A DNA stretch of 64,000 nt from Helianthus annuus (GCF_002127325.2 NC_035444.2:78365392-78429391), one strand, 5' to 3'. Counted from the first letter of the stretch, positions 22,121-34,130 are shown. Program-made: numbers and translations. Notes: generated from the letters alone by a model not told the origin.

Positions 22121-23253
22121 ATCCTATATGCATATACAAGAACTATAGGAAACCTATACGAGACTTATACTACACTATACGATACGATACTATACTATAC
22201 AATAACACCCGTATAGGCCTCTATACGAGACTTATATGCTATACACTATACGATACGATACGATGCAATACGATACGATACGATACGATGCAATACGATA
22301 AGATAATTTTATTTAAACGATAACAATATAATATATGTGTATTATTTACGAATAATATTGTTTTTTATAAATAATTTTCTTTTTTTATAAATAAACAAAG
22401 GAATACGATAATTTAATTTAAACGATAACAAAACAATATATTTGTATTATTTACCAATAATATTGTTTTTTTATACATAGTTTTCTTTTTTAATTTTATA
22501 ATTCATAATATTTATATTATTGTTTATTTTTATAATTTATATTTGTATTATTTACCAATAATATTGTTTTTTTATAAATAATTTTCTTTTTTTTATAAAT
22601 AAACAAAGGAATACACAATAAAAAAAATACAAAAATGGAGCTTTATATACGCTCCTTAGAGGTCCCTACGCAGCGTATGAGACGAAAATGACACAACTAC
22701 CCTTGTATTTGGCTTCGTATAGCCTCAAAACAAGGGTATAAAAGACATTTTCAAACCTTTATATTCGCTCCTTAGAGGTCAATACGCAGCGTATTTAAAC
22801 TTTGTGAAAAAATATCCCTCAAACCTACCAAAATGACCCAAAAAATCTAATGGTTTATATACGCTGCGTATTGACCAATGCGCAGCGTATATAACCCTTG
22901 TTTTCTGTGCAATGATTGGTTGTCAGGCACTGAAATCCATGGTTTATATACGCTGAATATTGGTCAATACGCAGCGTAGAGGGTTAACCCTATACGCTGC
23001 GTATTGACCAATACGCTGCGTAGATAAACCCTAAATTTGCTAGGGTTTGGTGTGCCAATAGGCACTTTAGTGTGCCAATAGGCACACCCAAAAAATAATA
23101 TCTCGAATTTAGAGAAGTTGATATAAACTTAATATCATTGAATATATATAAAATTGGTTATAAGTTTTCCTAAACATCAATCACATTATTAAAAAGAAAA
23201 AAAAAATTATGTGACCTTGATTCGACGTTGTAGACCCCATTGTGTTCCAAAAA

Positions 23254-26007
23254 TCACATGGGTTTGATACAACCATCACCAAAATCGGATTTCTCTTGAT
23301 TTTCAATGAGAAAGGCCATCCATCGCTTGTCAAAAGAATCAGATCTCTCTTGTTTTCCAAGAAGAAAGTTGGATGTCCAACGCCTTCGAACGTTTATTTT
23401 GAGGTCATAGTTTCCAAGATTTTGTTGCTCTTCCCAAATTCTTCCAAGTGATTCTATAACAGAGTTATTGTAGTCATCAACATCAATAAGCTGGAGTGTT
23501 GGGATGTCCCCAAGTTCAAGTGGAATCTCTTCCAGATGTTTGCATCTATCCAACACTAACTGTTTGAGACATGGGAAGTTAATACTTGAAGCTTCCCAGT
23601 GTTGGATGCACAAGCCTTGTAGTTTCAAGTATTTTAGTTGTTGAAACTCAGACTCGCCGGTTTCCCATCTGGGTCCCAAAAAGGCGTTGTCTAGTATTTT
23701 CAAAACCTCAAGGTTTGGAAGAGATTGCACTATGGACATATCACTCCATGGAAGGTAACACCCTGTTAATGAAAGTTTTCTCAATGAAGTAGGAAGCCTC
23801 ATGTGAATCTTGGGATATTCTAGCTTACCATATACAAATCCTTTTAAGCCTATGGTAACCCACACGAGTGTTTCTAAGGAAGTGAGCGTTTCAAAGTCAT
23901 GATCATCTTGAGCGCGAGTCATTGCTTTAAGCGTCTTGATAGCAGGAATATATTTCACCCAATTTCCAGCCCCATTTCCCAACTTCACATTAGAAATGGT
24001 TTGCAAATTCATTGGTTTTTCAATCGAGTTGAAATATATGTCCTTGTCACTCTTCAAATGCCTTAGATTCACCAAGTTTGATATTGTATTTGGCAACCAC
24101 AAGGCGGTAACACTCTTAGTTACAATGGTTTGAAGGCTCCAAAGATTGCATAAAGAGGATGGGAAACCTCTCATATACCAAAACGCAATGTATCTTAAAT
24201 GAACGAGTAATTCTATAGCCTTTGGAAAATCATACAATTTACACTTTTGTAGATCCAAAACCATTAAAAGAGGGTAAGCATAGAAATGCTTATCCATGAT
24301 GTTAATCATGGATCCACCACTATGCAAACACACAAGTGATCGGACCGTTGGGCTATGCTTATCAAAATAGTTGTTGGCAAAGAAGTCAACATTTGTGAAT
24401 ATGCGGCGTGGTCTCATAGAAGCTAAACAACTCATTTGTGTGTTTATTTTTAAGAAGAAACCTTCTTGTGTTGCCTTTTTTAAGCAGAGCTCCCTTAAAA
24501 GATCATGGACATAACAAGCTTTGATGCCACCATTTAACTTTCTATCAGCAACAATTACGAGATTTCTATTGACTAGTTCCCCTAGATATTCCTCTCCAAT
24601 TGTCTCTAAGGTTCGATTTCCATCTTCTTGTATAAATCCCTCAGCCATCCATAACCAGATCAGTCTTCGTACTTGAAACTTGTCGTCTTCTGGGAATGCG
24701 CCTAAGTAAAGAAAACAGTTCTTCAAGTGAGGAGGTAAATGGTCATAACTTAAAGCCAACATATCCAAAAACCCATTGCGGTCACTAACAACATACGAAT
24801 TCACACTTTGAGCAATTTTTTCCCATGAATCTTTGGTTAATGCTTCTTTTGCTAGTATTCCAGCAATGACAACCACAGCAAGTGGCAAGCCATGACAGTT
24901 TTTTGCTATTAGCATTCCAGTTTCTTTCAACCACTCAGGGCAATCAACACCAAGAAACACCTTCTTACATAACAACTCCCAGCTTTCCTCATCGGTCAAA
25001 TATTCCAACTGATGAATAAAACCATGTGATTTTGCATACAAGGCAACTTCTTTGAGGCGACTAGTGAGAAGAATTCGACTTCCGATGTTACTATTGGGGA
25101 AATATAGTTTCAGGTCATCCCATGCCTCATTGCTCCATATGTCATCAATGACAATCAAATATCTCTTGCCCATAAGACTTTTGTGCAATACTTCACGAAG
25201 GCGAGAGTAACTAGCACTTGCAAGGTCTAGTTGAACATCCATGAATGAAAGAATCTGAATTAACAAATCTTGTTTCTCATATGTTTGAGAAACAGTGACC
25301 CACACGCGCACATGGAAATGGTAAACCACAAAAGGATCATTGAAAACTTTGGCAGCAAGGGTAGTCTTACCTATGCCACCCGTGCCAACAATAGAGACCA
25401 CATCTAACTGCTTCTGATCTTCCACAAGTTTGTCCCTAATTAGCCCAGCATCATGCTTGAGCCCCACAACCATATTATTCAGTACTTTTTTCATTCTTAC
25501 TGGATTTTTGGTTCCGGAAATTCCAGCCGCAGAAACAGATTCTGTTTTCAGGCGGTTGATGCTTCGAGACGAAACCATTTTCAGCTTATCAGGGATCTTA
25601 TCTAATTGTTTTCTGATAGATTTTACAGATTTCATTACATTCTTAAGATCCAGGGAGTATTTATACTTGTATGAACTCTCAGCACTTTTAAAATTCGGGC
25701 CGTCTTCAATCGAGTCATATTTACTTTTGAAATTGACAACATATACAAAGAGACCAATAGTATTATGTACCTCTTCTGCTAAATCTCTGAATCTTTTCTT
25801 CAGATTTCTAACCTCTTCAAGCTCATGTATGTCATTTTCTTTTTCAACAAACAAGATTTGGATCATGGAGCTGAGCTCTTCATAAAGCAATAGAATTTCG
25901 GATCTTTTTGATAAAACTGATGGGTGGTTATTGATGACTGGATTATCATTGTTATAAATCAGCATCTTCAAGTTCTCCATGAACAATTCCATCCCTGTGT
26001 ATGCCAT
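23254..26007 (-). CDS. Coiled-coil NB-ARC-LRR resistance-type protein
   Basis: A single uninterrupted exon on the minus strand encodes 917 residues if started at 26007 (MAYTGMELFMENLK). The open frame extends 45 codons further upstream, but that part is hydrophobic and unlike the family. Numbering from that longer frame, 46-240 is an R1-type helical N-terminal domain. The P-loop GTGGIGKTT is at 253-261, kinase 2 (LIVIDDIW) near 329-336, RNBS-B GSRILLTSR at 354-362, GLPLAVVVIAG near 418, and CFLYLGAFPED at 476-486. The MHD motif is replaced by VHD at 545-547. Leucine-rich repeats fill 600-900. Such proteins are cytosolic ATP-driven immune receptors for pathogen effectors, and the late-blight R1 class is the nearest type I recognise. 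No stop or frameshift is seen. Confidence 0.93.
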   Translation of the reverse strand: MAYTGMELFMENLKMLIYNNDNPVINNHPSVLSKRSEILLLYEELSSMIQILFVEKENDIHELEEVRNLKKRFRDLAEEVHNTIGLFVYVVNFKSKYDSIEDGPNFKSAESSYKYKYSLDLKNVMKSVKSIRKQLDKIPDKLKMVSSRSINRLKTESVSAAGISGTKNPVRMKKVLNNMVVGLKHDAGLIRDKLVEDQKQLDVVSIVGTGGIGKTTLAAKVFNDPFVVYHFHVRVWVTVSQTYEKQDLLIQILSFMDVQLDLASASYSRLREVLHKSLMGKRYLIVIDDIWSNEAWDDLKLYFPNSNIGSRILLTSRLKEVALYAKSHGFIHQLEYLTDEESWELLCKKVFLGVDCPEWLKETGMLIAKNCHGLPLAVVVIAGILAKEALTKDSWEKIAQSVNSYVVSDRNGFLDMLALSYDHLPPHLKNCFLYLGAFPEDDKFQVRRLIWLWMAEGFIQEDGNRTLETIGEEYLGELVNRNLVIVADRKLNGGIKACYVHDLLRELCLKKATQEGFFLKINTQMSCLASMRPRRIFTNVDFFANNYFDKHSPTVRSLVCLHSGGSMINIMDKHFYAYPLLMVLDLQKCKLYDFPKAIELLVHLRYIAFWYMRGFPSSLCNLWSLQTIVTKSVTALWLPNTISNLVNLRHLKSDKDIYFNSIEKPMNLQTISNVKLGNGAGNWVKYIPAIKTLKAMTRAQDDHDFETLTSLETLVWVTIGLKGFVYGKLEYPKIHMRLPTSLRKLSLTGCYLPWSDMSIVQSLPNLEVLKILDNAFLGPRWETGESEFQQLKYLKLQGLCIQHWEASSINFPCLKQLVLDRCKHLEEIPLELGDIPTLQLIDVDDYNNSVIESLGRIWEEQQNLGNYDLKINVRRRWTSNFLLGKQERSDSFDKRWMAFLIENQEKSDFGDGCIKPM

Positions 26008-26066
26008 CTCCCTCTCAGAATGATTAGTCCAAAATGGATAATCACTATGGAACACACTCCAAAAAA

Positions 26067-26273
26067 TTAGCAAATTTCCCAGATTTCCACAGATGATAAA
26101 TTTGAGCAAAGAAAAATCAAACTTGTGAAGAAATTCATGCACACGGGACGGTTTGGAAATCTGAACGGAGGTGTGAATGCTTGACTAGAGGATTTGGAAG
26201 AAGATTGACAATTGAGTATTTGGGCACACGGGAGACCACACTGGTGTCCACTGTCGTCGACAAATGTATTCAT
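26067..26273 (-). other. Possible upstream ORF in the NLR leader
   Basis: A 68-codon minus-strand frame lies 60 bp upstream of the preferred NLR start and downstream of a TATA motif. If transcribed it would be a uORF able to dampen translation. It shows no recognisable domain and may be chance. Confidence 0.3.
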
Positions 26274-26344
26274 CTTAAATTCAATTTCAACAAAATGACT
26301 TTTGGTGATTTATAACAAAATTATTTTGTCCATAATAGTTTTTT

Positions 26345-26354
26345 CTATATATAG
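26345..26354 (-). promoter_or_regulatory. Candidate TATA box of the NLR gene
   Basis: CTATATATAG is symmetric and lies about 340 bp upstream of the preferred start codon, in otherwise AT-rich sequence. Confidence 0.4.
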
Positions 26355-26848
26355 TTGTATTTAGTATTGTACATATTGTAGTTAAAGTAAAATAATTGTT
26401 CTACAAATCACATACATCACTAAATATTAAACAAATTTATAACATATCTGTATTAAGCTTACTTTAACAAAACTCAATAAAAAATTCAAACTTAATATTG
26501 TTTAACTTTTAAATAAACATCCTATTTTTATGGATAAATATGTATTTTAAACAATGTGTTAACTACTTTTTTTTTATGGGCAAATATGCTTTTTTCAACA
26601 ATATTTATATCTTTACCTCTTACAGTTTCTCTTTTATCTTTACCCACATATTCTTCAATTTATTTTCTCTTTATCTTCCTCTTATATTTTTGAACATATT
26701 GTGTTTTTAAAAAAATCCGAACATATCATTAAAACATGCTTACTTTTGTCGACGTAATTATATTCGATGTCGAGATGCAGATTATAATGTACAAATTATT
26801 TATGCAATATGTACAAGTCTTTTGATACTCAACTTAGTGAAAGGAACA
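26355..26848. other. AT-rich intergenic, probably NLR upstream region
   Basis: No gene or repeat structure is seen beyond low-complexity T- and A-rich runs. Confidence 0.6.
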
Positions 26849-26893
26849 TCTATTATATATAATAAATGAAAGTGATTTAGGCCACGTGTCACT
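26849..26893 (+). other. Helitron 5' terminus
   Basis: TCTATTATATATAATAAATG, then GGCCACGTGTCAC 23 bp further on, preceded by A. Conserved TC start and GGCCACGTG block. Confidence 0.7.
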
Positions 26894-26929
26894 TAATTAG
26901 GGCATCCTCAATTCTCTTTTCCCGCCCAA

Positions 26930-27583
26930 CAGTACCACACTTCCATCCCTTTTATACTCCTTCCGTCTTCATTTTTACTTTTCAAAACCCTAGATCTGAA
27001 TCTTCTTCTCCTTCTCCTTCTCCTGTACTCTTCTCCCTTCTGAATCAAAGATCAAACCAAATCATCTCATCATGAATCATTCCAAGCGTCACAAGGTAAG
27101 CCCTATATCTTCATTTATTTCAGTACAAAGTTTCTATTTAACCCTAATTTCTACTCCTAATCTCATCATATGGTTCCAGGGTTGTTGTCATCGATGGTTA
27201 TCAAAGTTGAGATCCGCTTACCTGCGGCTAGATTTCCGCCATGAACTGGTATGTTTGAATATGTTCAGAAACTAAGTGTTTTTTTCTTAACTGTGATGAT
27301 ATCAGTACAACATCTGTTGACTATTGATCTGTGAATATGTTCACCGATTATTCTTTTTGAAATTAGGGTTTCATTTGCTTGAGATTTGAATCTTCCGATT
27401 GTCGAAGCCTTTGAAGCCGATCCTTTTAAATTTCCAGTTCTCGAGGTATTATCTGTTTGTAACAGCAGTGGTTCAGCATCTACAGTGGATTCAACATCTA
27501 CAGTGGATTCAACATCAGGTGTTTGGTTAATTTTTGGTCAGGTTTCCTGTTCAGTTTTGATGTTCACGATTGATTGGTCACTT
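26930..27583 (+). other. Gene-like leader segment of the Helitron
   Basis: A CTT/TTC-rich leader precedes ATG at 27072 with a very short open segment (MNHSKRHK), then AAGGTAAGC, which looks like a 5' splice site. A second segment around 27180-27250 could be an exon. No domain is recognisable. It may be a remnant of a captured gene. Confidence 0.3.
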
Positions 27584-27779
27584 GCTATTATTGTTTGATG
27601 TTGTTTGCTATTATTGTTTGATGTTGTTTGCTTTTGTTGTTTGATGTTGTTTGCTATTATTGTTTGATGTTGTTTGCTATTGTTGTTTGATGTTGTTTGC
27701 TATTATTGTTTGATGTTGTTTGCTATTGTTGTGTGACGTTGTTTGCTATTATTGTTTGATGTTGTTTGCTATTGTTGTC
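27584..27779 (+). repeat. 23-bp tandem repeat, about 8 copies
   Basis: The unit is GCTATTATTGTTTGATGTTG plus TTT, with TTATTG/TTGTTG variants. One unit has GTGTGACG. Confidence 0.9.
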
Positions 27780-28041
27780 AAGTAAGGTAAAAATGGTCAT
27801 TCTAATTACCTGAATATTGCGTATGATATCCTTTTAATTTTAATCGCCCAACAAGTTTTTTGGTTTGTTTCTTTCATATTTCATTATGATTTGTATGCTT
27901 TTAGGGTTTGATTTTATATTGGTCATCACATTATTGGTGAGTCCTCAAGAATATTGGATGGTTTACTTAGTTTTATTTTGGGTATTTTTGGATGATTTCA
28001 TCCATTTCTTTAGATAGTTCATGATTGAAGATGCAGTTGAA

Positions 28042-28109
28042 GTTATCATTTGAGTGAAATGAATGTTGATTTATCAGAAGATGCAGTTGAAGGTATCTTA
28101 AATAAGGTA
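28042..28109 (+). repeat. Left copy of 68-bp duplication flanking plastid DNA
   Basis: Identical over 68 bp to 28907-28974 (starts GTTATCATTTGAG, ends TAAATAAGGTA). The plastid insert lies exactly between them. Confidence 0.95.
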
Positions 28110-28692
<583 letters not shown>

Positions 28693-28816
28693 CAAATGAT
28701 GGATATGCAAGCATGCTAACTTATATGCTGTTCTATATCTCCATGAATCTATGAACTTTTGCTTGCATTGTCTTATTTGGTCTACGTACCGGAACTGAGA
28801 ACATTCGAGATTATGA
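28693..28816. other. Middle of the plastid insertion, origin unassigned
   Basis: It lies between the rpoC2 and 23S pieces and contains GGTCTACGTACCGGAACTGAG. I cannot place it by eye in plastid or nuclear sequence. It could be filler DNA joining two plastid fragments. Confidence 0.4.
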
Positions 28817-28906
28817 GGTGCGTCCTTCCCAGTCCTCTCGTACTAGGGAAAGGTCCTCTCAATGCTCTAACGCCCACACCGGATATGGACCGAACTGTCT
28901 CACGAC
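28817..28906 (-). pseudogene. rrn23: Plastid 23S rRNA fragment
   Basis: On the minus strand it reads GTCGTGAGACAGTTCGGTCC, then GTGTGGGCGTTAGAGCATTG and ACTAGTACGAGAGGAC-type sequence through GGAAGGACGCACCTC. This is the conserved 3' region of plastid 23S rRNA around the sarcin-ricin neighbourhood. About 90 bp only, so not functional. It is joined to rpoC2, which is not its neighbour in plastomes. Confidence 0.9.
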
Positions 28907-28974
28907 GTTATCATTTGAGTGAAATGAATGTTGATTTATCAGAAGATGCAGTTGAAGGTATCTTAAATAAGGTA
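28907..28974 (+). repeat. Right copy of the 68-bp duplication
   Basis: Identical to 28042-28109. See that entry. Confidence 0.95.
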
Positions 28975-29465
28975 ATAATTGCATTACATCCTTGTTGAGA
29001 AATAGAATTGATAAATTTAGGGGAAGTGAGGTTGAAAGATGTTAACCCAACAGTGGAGATCTCATTCTACAGTTTTGATAAATTAAGGGTATTCTTATAT
29101 AATTCTTCCTAGATGCTTCCAATGAAGCGGCACTTTGACATCCGTTGTCTTCAAACATCTATTATCTATTATCTATTATCTATTCTATCTATTATATATA
29201 ATAAATGAAAGTTATTTGGGCCACGTGGACCAAATAACTTTCATTTATTATATATAATAGATAGAATAGATAATAGATAATAGATGTTTGAAGAACAACA
29301 GATGTCCAAAGTGCTGATTCTTTGGAAGCATCCAGGAACCATTATATGAGAATACCCTTAATTTATCGAAGCTGTAGAATGAGATCCTCCACTATTGGGT
29401 TATCATCTTTCAACCTCACTTTCCCTAAATTTATCAATTATATTTTTCAACTGGGATGTAATGCA
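28973..29465. repeat. Foldback 1: about 245-bp arms around CCACGTGG
   Basis: The left arm (to 29220) and right arm (from 29229) are inverted copies with about 90% agreement by eye. They share CATTACATCC, GATAAATTTAGGG, GATCTCATTCTACAG and TCTTCAAACATCTATTATC. At the centre, two Helitron-type 5' ends (TCTATTATATATAATAAATG) face each other, at 29188 on plus and 29261 on minus. Confidence 0.9.
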
Positions 29466-30116
29466 ATTATTCCTCTCAATTAAATAGACCGACCCTTGCT
29501 TCCTCTCAAAGGGTTATGGAGTGGTTATAACAGCTGATCTTGCTAAGGACTGTTATATCTAACCACTACTCCTTATAAAGACTGATGGACTTAAGACTGA
29601 TGAGGCCTATCCACTGTTGAAGACAAATCCATGTTAGAGACAAGCACTTATGTATCTCATCTCCGATTATTTGTTTCTTTGTTCTTTGATTATTTGTTAG
29701 ATGTACAGATTCTACAAATTGTAATTAAGAGCCGCACATAAATGTGACCAGTTATGGCTTCGGTAAGTATCGGTAAATTGTCTTTGATTTGTTATTGTTT
29801 ATTTAGATGCTTGCATTGGTGTACCATATGATTACCAGTAGATTGATTTTTATATGTTTGTAGTTTTTGTTTTTCACAATCTGTTTTGTTGTTTTATTCA
29901 CCCATGTTTCATTCATAGATCTCTATAATCCATATTTATGGTTTCAAATCTGTTTCCTGAGTTATTTACAGTTGTAGCACACCAAATATTTATTATTTGT
30001 ATTGAGTTGGTATATTGGGATTAAATACTGAACTGGTGGAATTATAGCAAGTGCAGGTTATGCTTCAAGCTGTCTCGATCTCTTTGGAGCTAGTTAGGTG
30101 GCTTTGGGAGGTCTGA
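29466..30116. other. Repeat-derived sequence without genes
   Basis: It contains CTCAAAGGGTTATGGA...GGTTATAACAGCTGAT, which recurs near 30485 and 36905. No coding frame. Confidence 0.6.
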
Positions 30117-30440
30117 AAAACAGAATTGATAAATTTAGGGAAAATGGGGTTGAAAGATGATAACCCAATAGTTGAAGATCTCATTCTACAGCTTTGATAA
30201 ATTCAGGGTTATTTTCAAATAATGCTTCCTAGATGTTTGAAGACCGACAAATGTTCGAAGAAGCAGCACTGTGGACATTTGTCTGTCTTTGTCGTTCTTC
30301 AAACATCTAGGAACCATTATATGAAAATACCCCTAAATTTATCGGAGCTGTAGAATGAGATCCTCCACTGTTGGGTTATCATCTTTCAAATCCATTTTCC
30401 CTAAATTTATGGATTCTGTTTTTCAACAGGGGTGTAATGC
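30114..30440. repeat. Foldback 2, same family
   Basis: Arms of about 150 bp share GAATTGATAAATTTAGGGAA, GATGATAACCCAA and TTCCTAGATGTTTGAAGA with their complements, centred near 30268. It lacks the Helitron-end core of foldback 1. Confidence 0.85.
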
Positions 30441-31082
30441 AATGACTCCTCTCACTTGAATAGACGGACACTTGCTTCCTCTCAAAGGGTTATGGAATGG
30501 TTATAACAGCTGATCATGCTAAGGACTGTTATAATTAACCACTGCTCCTTATAAAGACTGATTGACTTAAAGACTGATGAGGCCTATCCACTGTTGAAGA
30601 CAAAGCCCTGTTAAAGATAAGCACTTATATACTCAGTGCATTTACAACGGATTCAACTTTAGTATTTATGTATCAGTGTTTCTTATGTAATAGTGTTTAG
30701 TGTAGCAGTGGTTCGCTATAGTTTATCTCTCGAGACAAACCCTATACAAACTCGAAGACTAACCACTACCCAACAACAACAGTGGTTCAGCATTAACAGC
30801 AGATATTCTACCTTTGTTTATGTTAACAGTGTTTATATGTAACAATATTTATCACATCACTATTTTATACTCTGTTAGATTGTTAGATGTCATATCACTG
30901 AGATGTTTATATGTAACAGTATTTATCACATCACCCCAGCATGCTAACTGATCTGTACTATAAATTGATCAGTGGTTTGATCTTTATACTACTAAATAAA
31001 AATGAAGTACACTTGGATGATCATTAAGCTCCTTATTTTGATTGTTTGGGTATAGTATTCTTGAAATTGGTCTTTTTTTGCA

Positions 31083-31260
31083 AACAGATGTTTATGGGCA
31101 AACATTTGTTTAAGCTCAAACTTTTGTTTAAGGCCAAACATCTGTTTATGGCCAAACTTCTGTTTATGGGCAATCATCTGTTTAAGGTCAAACTTCTGTT
31201 TAAGTCCAGACAACTGATATATAAGGCGAAACATCTGTTTAAGCCCCAACATCTGTTTAA
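31083..31260. repeat. 18-bp minisatellite, copy 1
   Basis: Units of AAACATCTGTTTAAGGCC type with period 18. Being a multiple of three and stop-poor, it generates chance frames repeating KHLFKA or, on the other strand, GLKQMF. Confidence 0.9.
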
Positions 31261-32356
31261 AAGCCTGTTACAACCACTGTGTTGGTTGAAACATTTGATT
31301 GATAAAAGTTATCCACTGTTGAAATACAAACTCTGTTTCTTCAATCTTCGTGTTGATCACTGACTGACCAAACATCAGTGTTTAAAAAACTGTTGGGTAT
31401 CCACTGATCGGAAAAAATAGCCATTGCTCACTTTTTTATTGTTGATGGTGTTGATTAGTGATAGATTGAAATTATCAAATGAAAACTAGAATTACAATGA
31501 AATTACCATTTTACCTAATCGTTACATTTCAATGAGATAAGAGTTCCTCCAACATTGTTTTCATGATAAAATTTAAAGTTAAATTAAAAATAAAAAAATT
31601 CTTGATGACTATTTGTTGCAAATCAAATCAGTAATTAATGCTAATTTCTTGAGCTTTGGACATTTAAAATATGCAAAATGTGAATTTCAAACTGACGGTT
31701 ATTATCTCTTAATTAAAGTTAAAATAAAAATTAGAAAAGTTATCATGACAATTGCTTTCAAATCAGATCAGTAATTACTGATAATATCAGTAATTTTGAA
31801 ACTGAAAATATGCAAAATGGTAATTTAAAATTGACGTTCTCTCTCTTTTTTTCCTACTTTTCATATCATTTCTAATATTTAATTACTTTAATAAAGCAGG
31901 ATATAAGGATATACACTACTTACCTTCCCAATAAACATGAGTTCCCAATAAACATGAGTTCCCAATAAATATCTGCCCTGAACATTTTATAATCAAACAT
32001 CAGTTCCCAATAAGATACAATTCAAACCATATATTCTGGTTTCACATTCAAAATTCAAACCATATTCAATAATCCTATAAATAAGATATAATTATCTGGT
32101 TTCACATTTAAATCTCGCTCGCTCATATATATGAGCGTATCTCTCTCTTTCAAGTGCATCTTTCTCGTGGTTCAGCCGCTAATCTCCGATTACACTTCTT
32201 TGTTCGAATGTTTGTTGATTATGTTTACATGTTATCTTTCCAGTATCATTGTTCCAACATCGTCGTTTCAATGAAGCTTCCCATCACACATCAACGTTTC
32301 AATATCGATGTTGCAGTATAATTGTTGCAACATCGTGAAAAGTTGCATGTATTACT

Positions 32357-32963
32357 GCTGTAAGATAAGATTTTATCTTACTAGAGCAATGGTCTTTCCT
32401 GCCTTTTTGTATTAAAAGTAGCATAAAGTTTGGTTTAAAGCAGCTCTTTATGAACAAAGTTAAGGATTAAACAGATGATGATGATGATGATGATTGTTCT
32501 ACGGTTGTTTCTAGTATCATTGTTCCAACGTCGTTTAAAGTATGTGTTTTTTGCTACTCCAATTTTGAAATTTTGAGTTTTTTTTATTTTGAAGTGATAT
32601 ACTCTAATTCTTGCTTTATATTTCAGTCTAATCACAATTGTTTGAAATTCATACAATCTGCTGCATGTTATTATAGGTTTGTATTAAAAGAAGCATAAAG
32701 TTAAATTAAACACAAAGAAAGATTTTTAAATCTACATTTAAAATAATTTTTGCTGGTGACTAAATGATGATTATATATGACTCTGGGCAGATGATGATGA
32801 TGTAGAAGCCGCATTAGTTCCTACTAAACGCAAGAAAGCATCTGCTATTGCTGTAAGATAAGATTTTATCTTACTAGAGTAATGGTCTTTCCTGCCTTTT
32901 TGTATTAAAAGAAGCATAAAGTTTGCTTTAAAACAGCTCTTTATGAACAAAGTTAAGGATTAA
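32357..32963 (+). repeat. Direct duplication of about 110 bp, plus TGATGATG microsatellite
   Basis: GCTGTAAGATAAGATTTTAT through AACAAAGTTAAGGATTA occurs at about 32357-32470 and 32850-32963. A (GAT)n run lies at 32474-32493. Confidence 0.85.
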
Positions 32964-33424
32964 GTATATGAGGACAGGGCTACTCTTCAACAGCTGAAGA
33001 AGTGTTTTCATGTACTGCATCTTCGTCTGTTCAAGAGAGATCAGGTTTCTATAAATCCTGATGTTGATGCATTGAGTACTTCCGTGGAGTTCATGGCGAT
33101 TGTCGAAGATATACATTGATGGAGTTTAAAGCTAAAAGCACTAAATTTTAAGCTAAAAGCACTAAATTTTTGTTGTTAGGTTCGTAAATTTCTTGGTGTT
33201 GTTCTTAGATTCTAAATTTTTGCTGTTAGGTTCGTAAATTTTTTAGTTTCGTTTTCTTGAATTCTATGTAATTTTGTAAAGAAGTACAATAACAAACAGT
33301 GCTTTGAACATCTGTTTGCATTTTGGTCAATAGTTAATGGAAACCCATGTTAGGTTGAAAAGTGTTTTTAAGAGGAAAACAGTGTGAGAAGACAGTAGAT
33401 CTTATTAAGTTAAACATATGTTCA

Positions 33425-33690
33425 GGGTTAAACAGATGTTTGGCCTTTTATATTAGAGGTTTGGACTTAAACAGTTGTTTGACCTTAAACAGATGTTTGG
33501 CCATAAACAGATGTTTGACCTTAAACATATGTTTTACCTTAAACAGATGTTTCGCCTTCTATATCAGATATTTGGACTTAAACAGATGTTTGACCTTAAA
33601 CAGATATTTTGGCCATAAACAGATGTTTGGCCTTAAACCAAACATCTGTTTAAGGTCAACATCTATTTGACTATTGGTCAACATCTGATT
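33425..33690. repeat. 18-bp minisatellite, inverted orientation
   Basis: Units read GACCTTAAACAGATGTTT, the complement of the other arrays, ending in a palindromic turn near 33636-33660 where orientation flips. Confidence 0.85.
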
Positions 33691-34010
33691 GACTTTTGGT
33701 CAATATCTGTTTGAATTTTGGTCAACATCTTATTTTGTAAAGAAGTACAAAAACAAACATTTTTACAAAATCCCAAATCACCCTATCATTTAAGTGCATT
33801 GCAGTAAAAGTGGAAATGATATTATTCATGTGGTCCTGTTGTGCTTTTGTTTGACCTCTAATATGGGTTCATGATCTAATCCGGTGATTTGAAGACATTG
33901 TTGTTTCATCTTTATACTAATAAATAAAAATCAAGTACCCTTGGATGATTATTAAGCTCCTCATTTTGATTGTTTGGGTATAGTATTCTTGAAATTGGTC
34001 TTTTTTTTGC

Positions 34011-34130
34011 AAACAGATGTTTATGGGCAAACATTTGTTTAAGCTCAAACATTTTTTTAAGGCCACACATCTGTTTTTGGCCAAACTTCTGTTTATGGGC
34101 AAACATCTATTTAAGCTCAGACTTTTGTTT
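34011..34130. repeat. 18-bp minisatellite, copy 3
   Basis: Six units of the AAACATCTGTTTAAGCTC type, in the same orientation as 31083. Confidence 0.85.

Larger units (their letters stand above)
19838..23089. mobile_element. Large foldback element built on ATACGCTGCGTAT palindromes
   Basis: The outer arms (about 19838-20330 and 22600-23089) are inverted copies. They share CAATCATTGCACAGAAAACA, CATTTTGGTAGGTTTGAGGG and many ATACGCTGCGTAT/TACGCAGCGTA units. A second, inner pair of arms (about 21410-21560 and 21650-21850) makes the element two foldbacks in tandem. Both flanks read AAAAAATA (19830-19837, 23090-23097), a possible 8-bp duplication in AT-rich sequence. The terminal 40 bp include CTATCTGTACACC on the left and CTATTGGCACACT on the right. 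No coding frame of significance. Confidence 0.8.

Noticed and set aside
28817..28906. A functional 23S rRNA gene
   Set aside because: Only about 90 bp, embedded in a plastid-derived insertion next to an rpoC2 piece.
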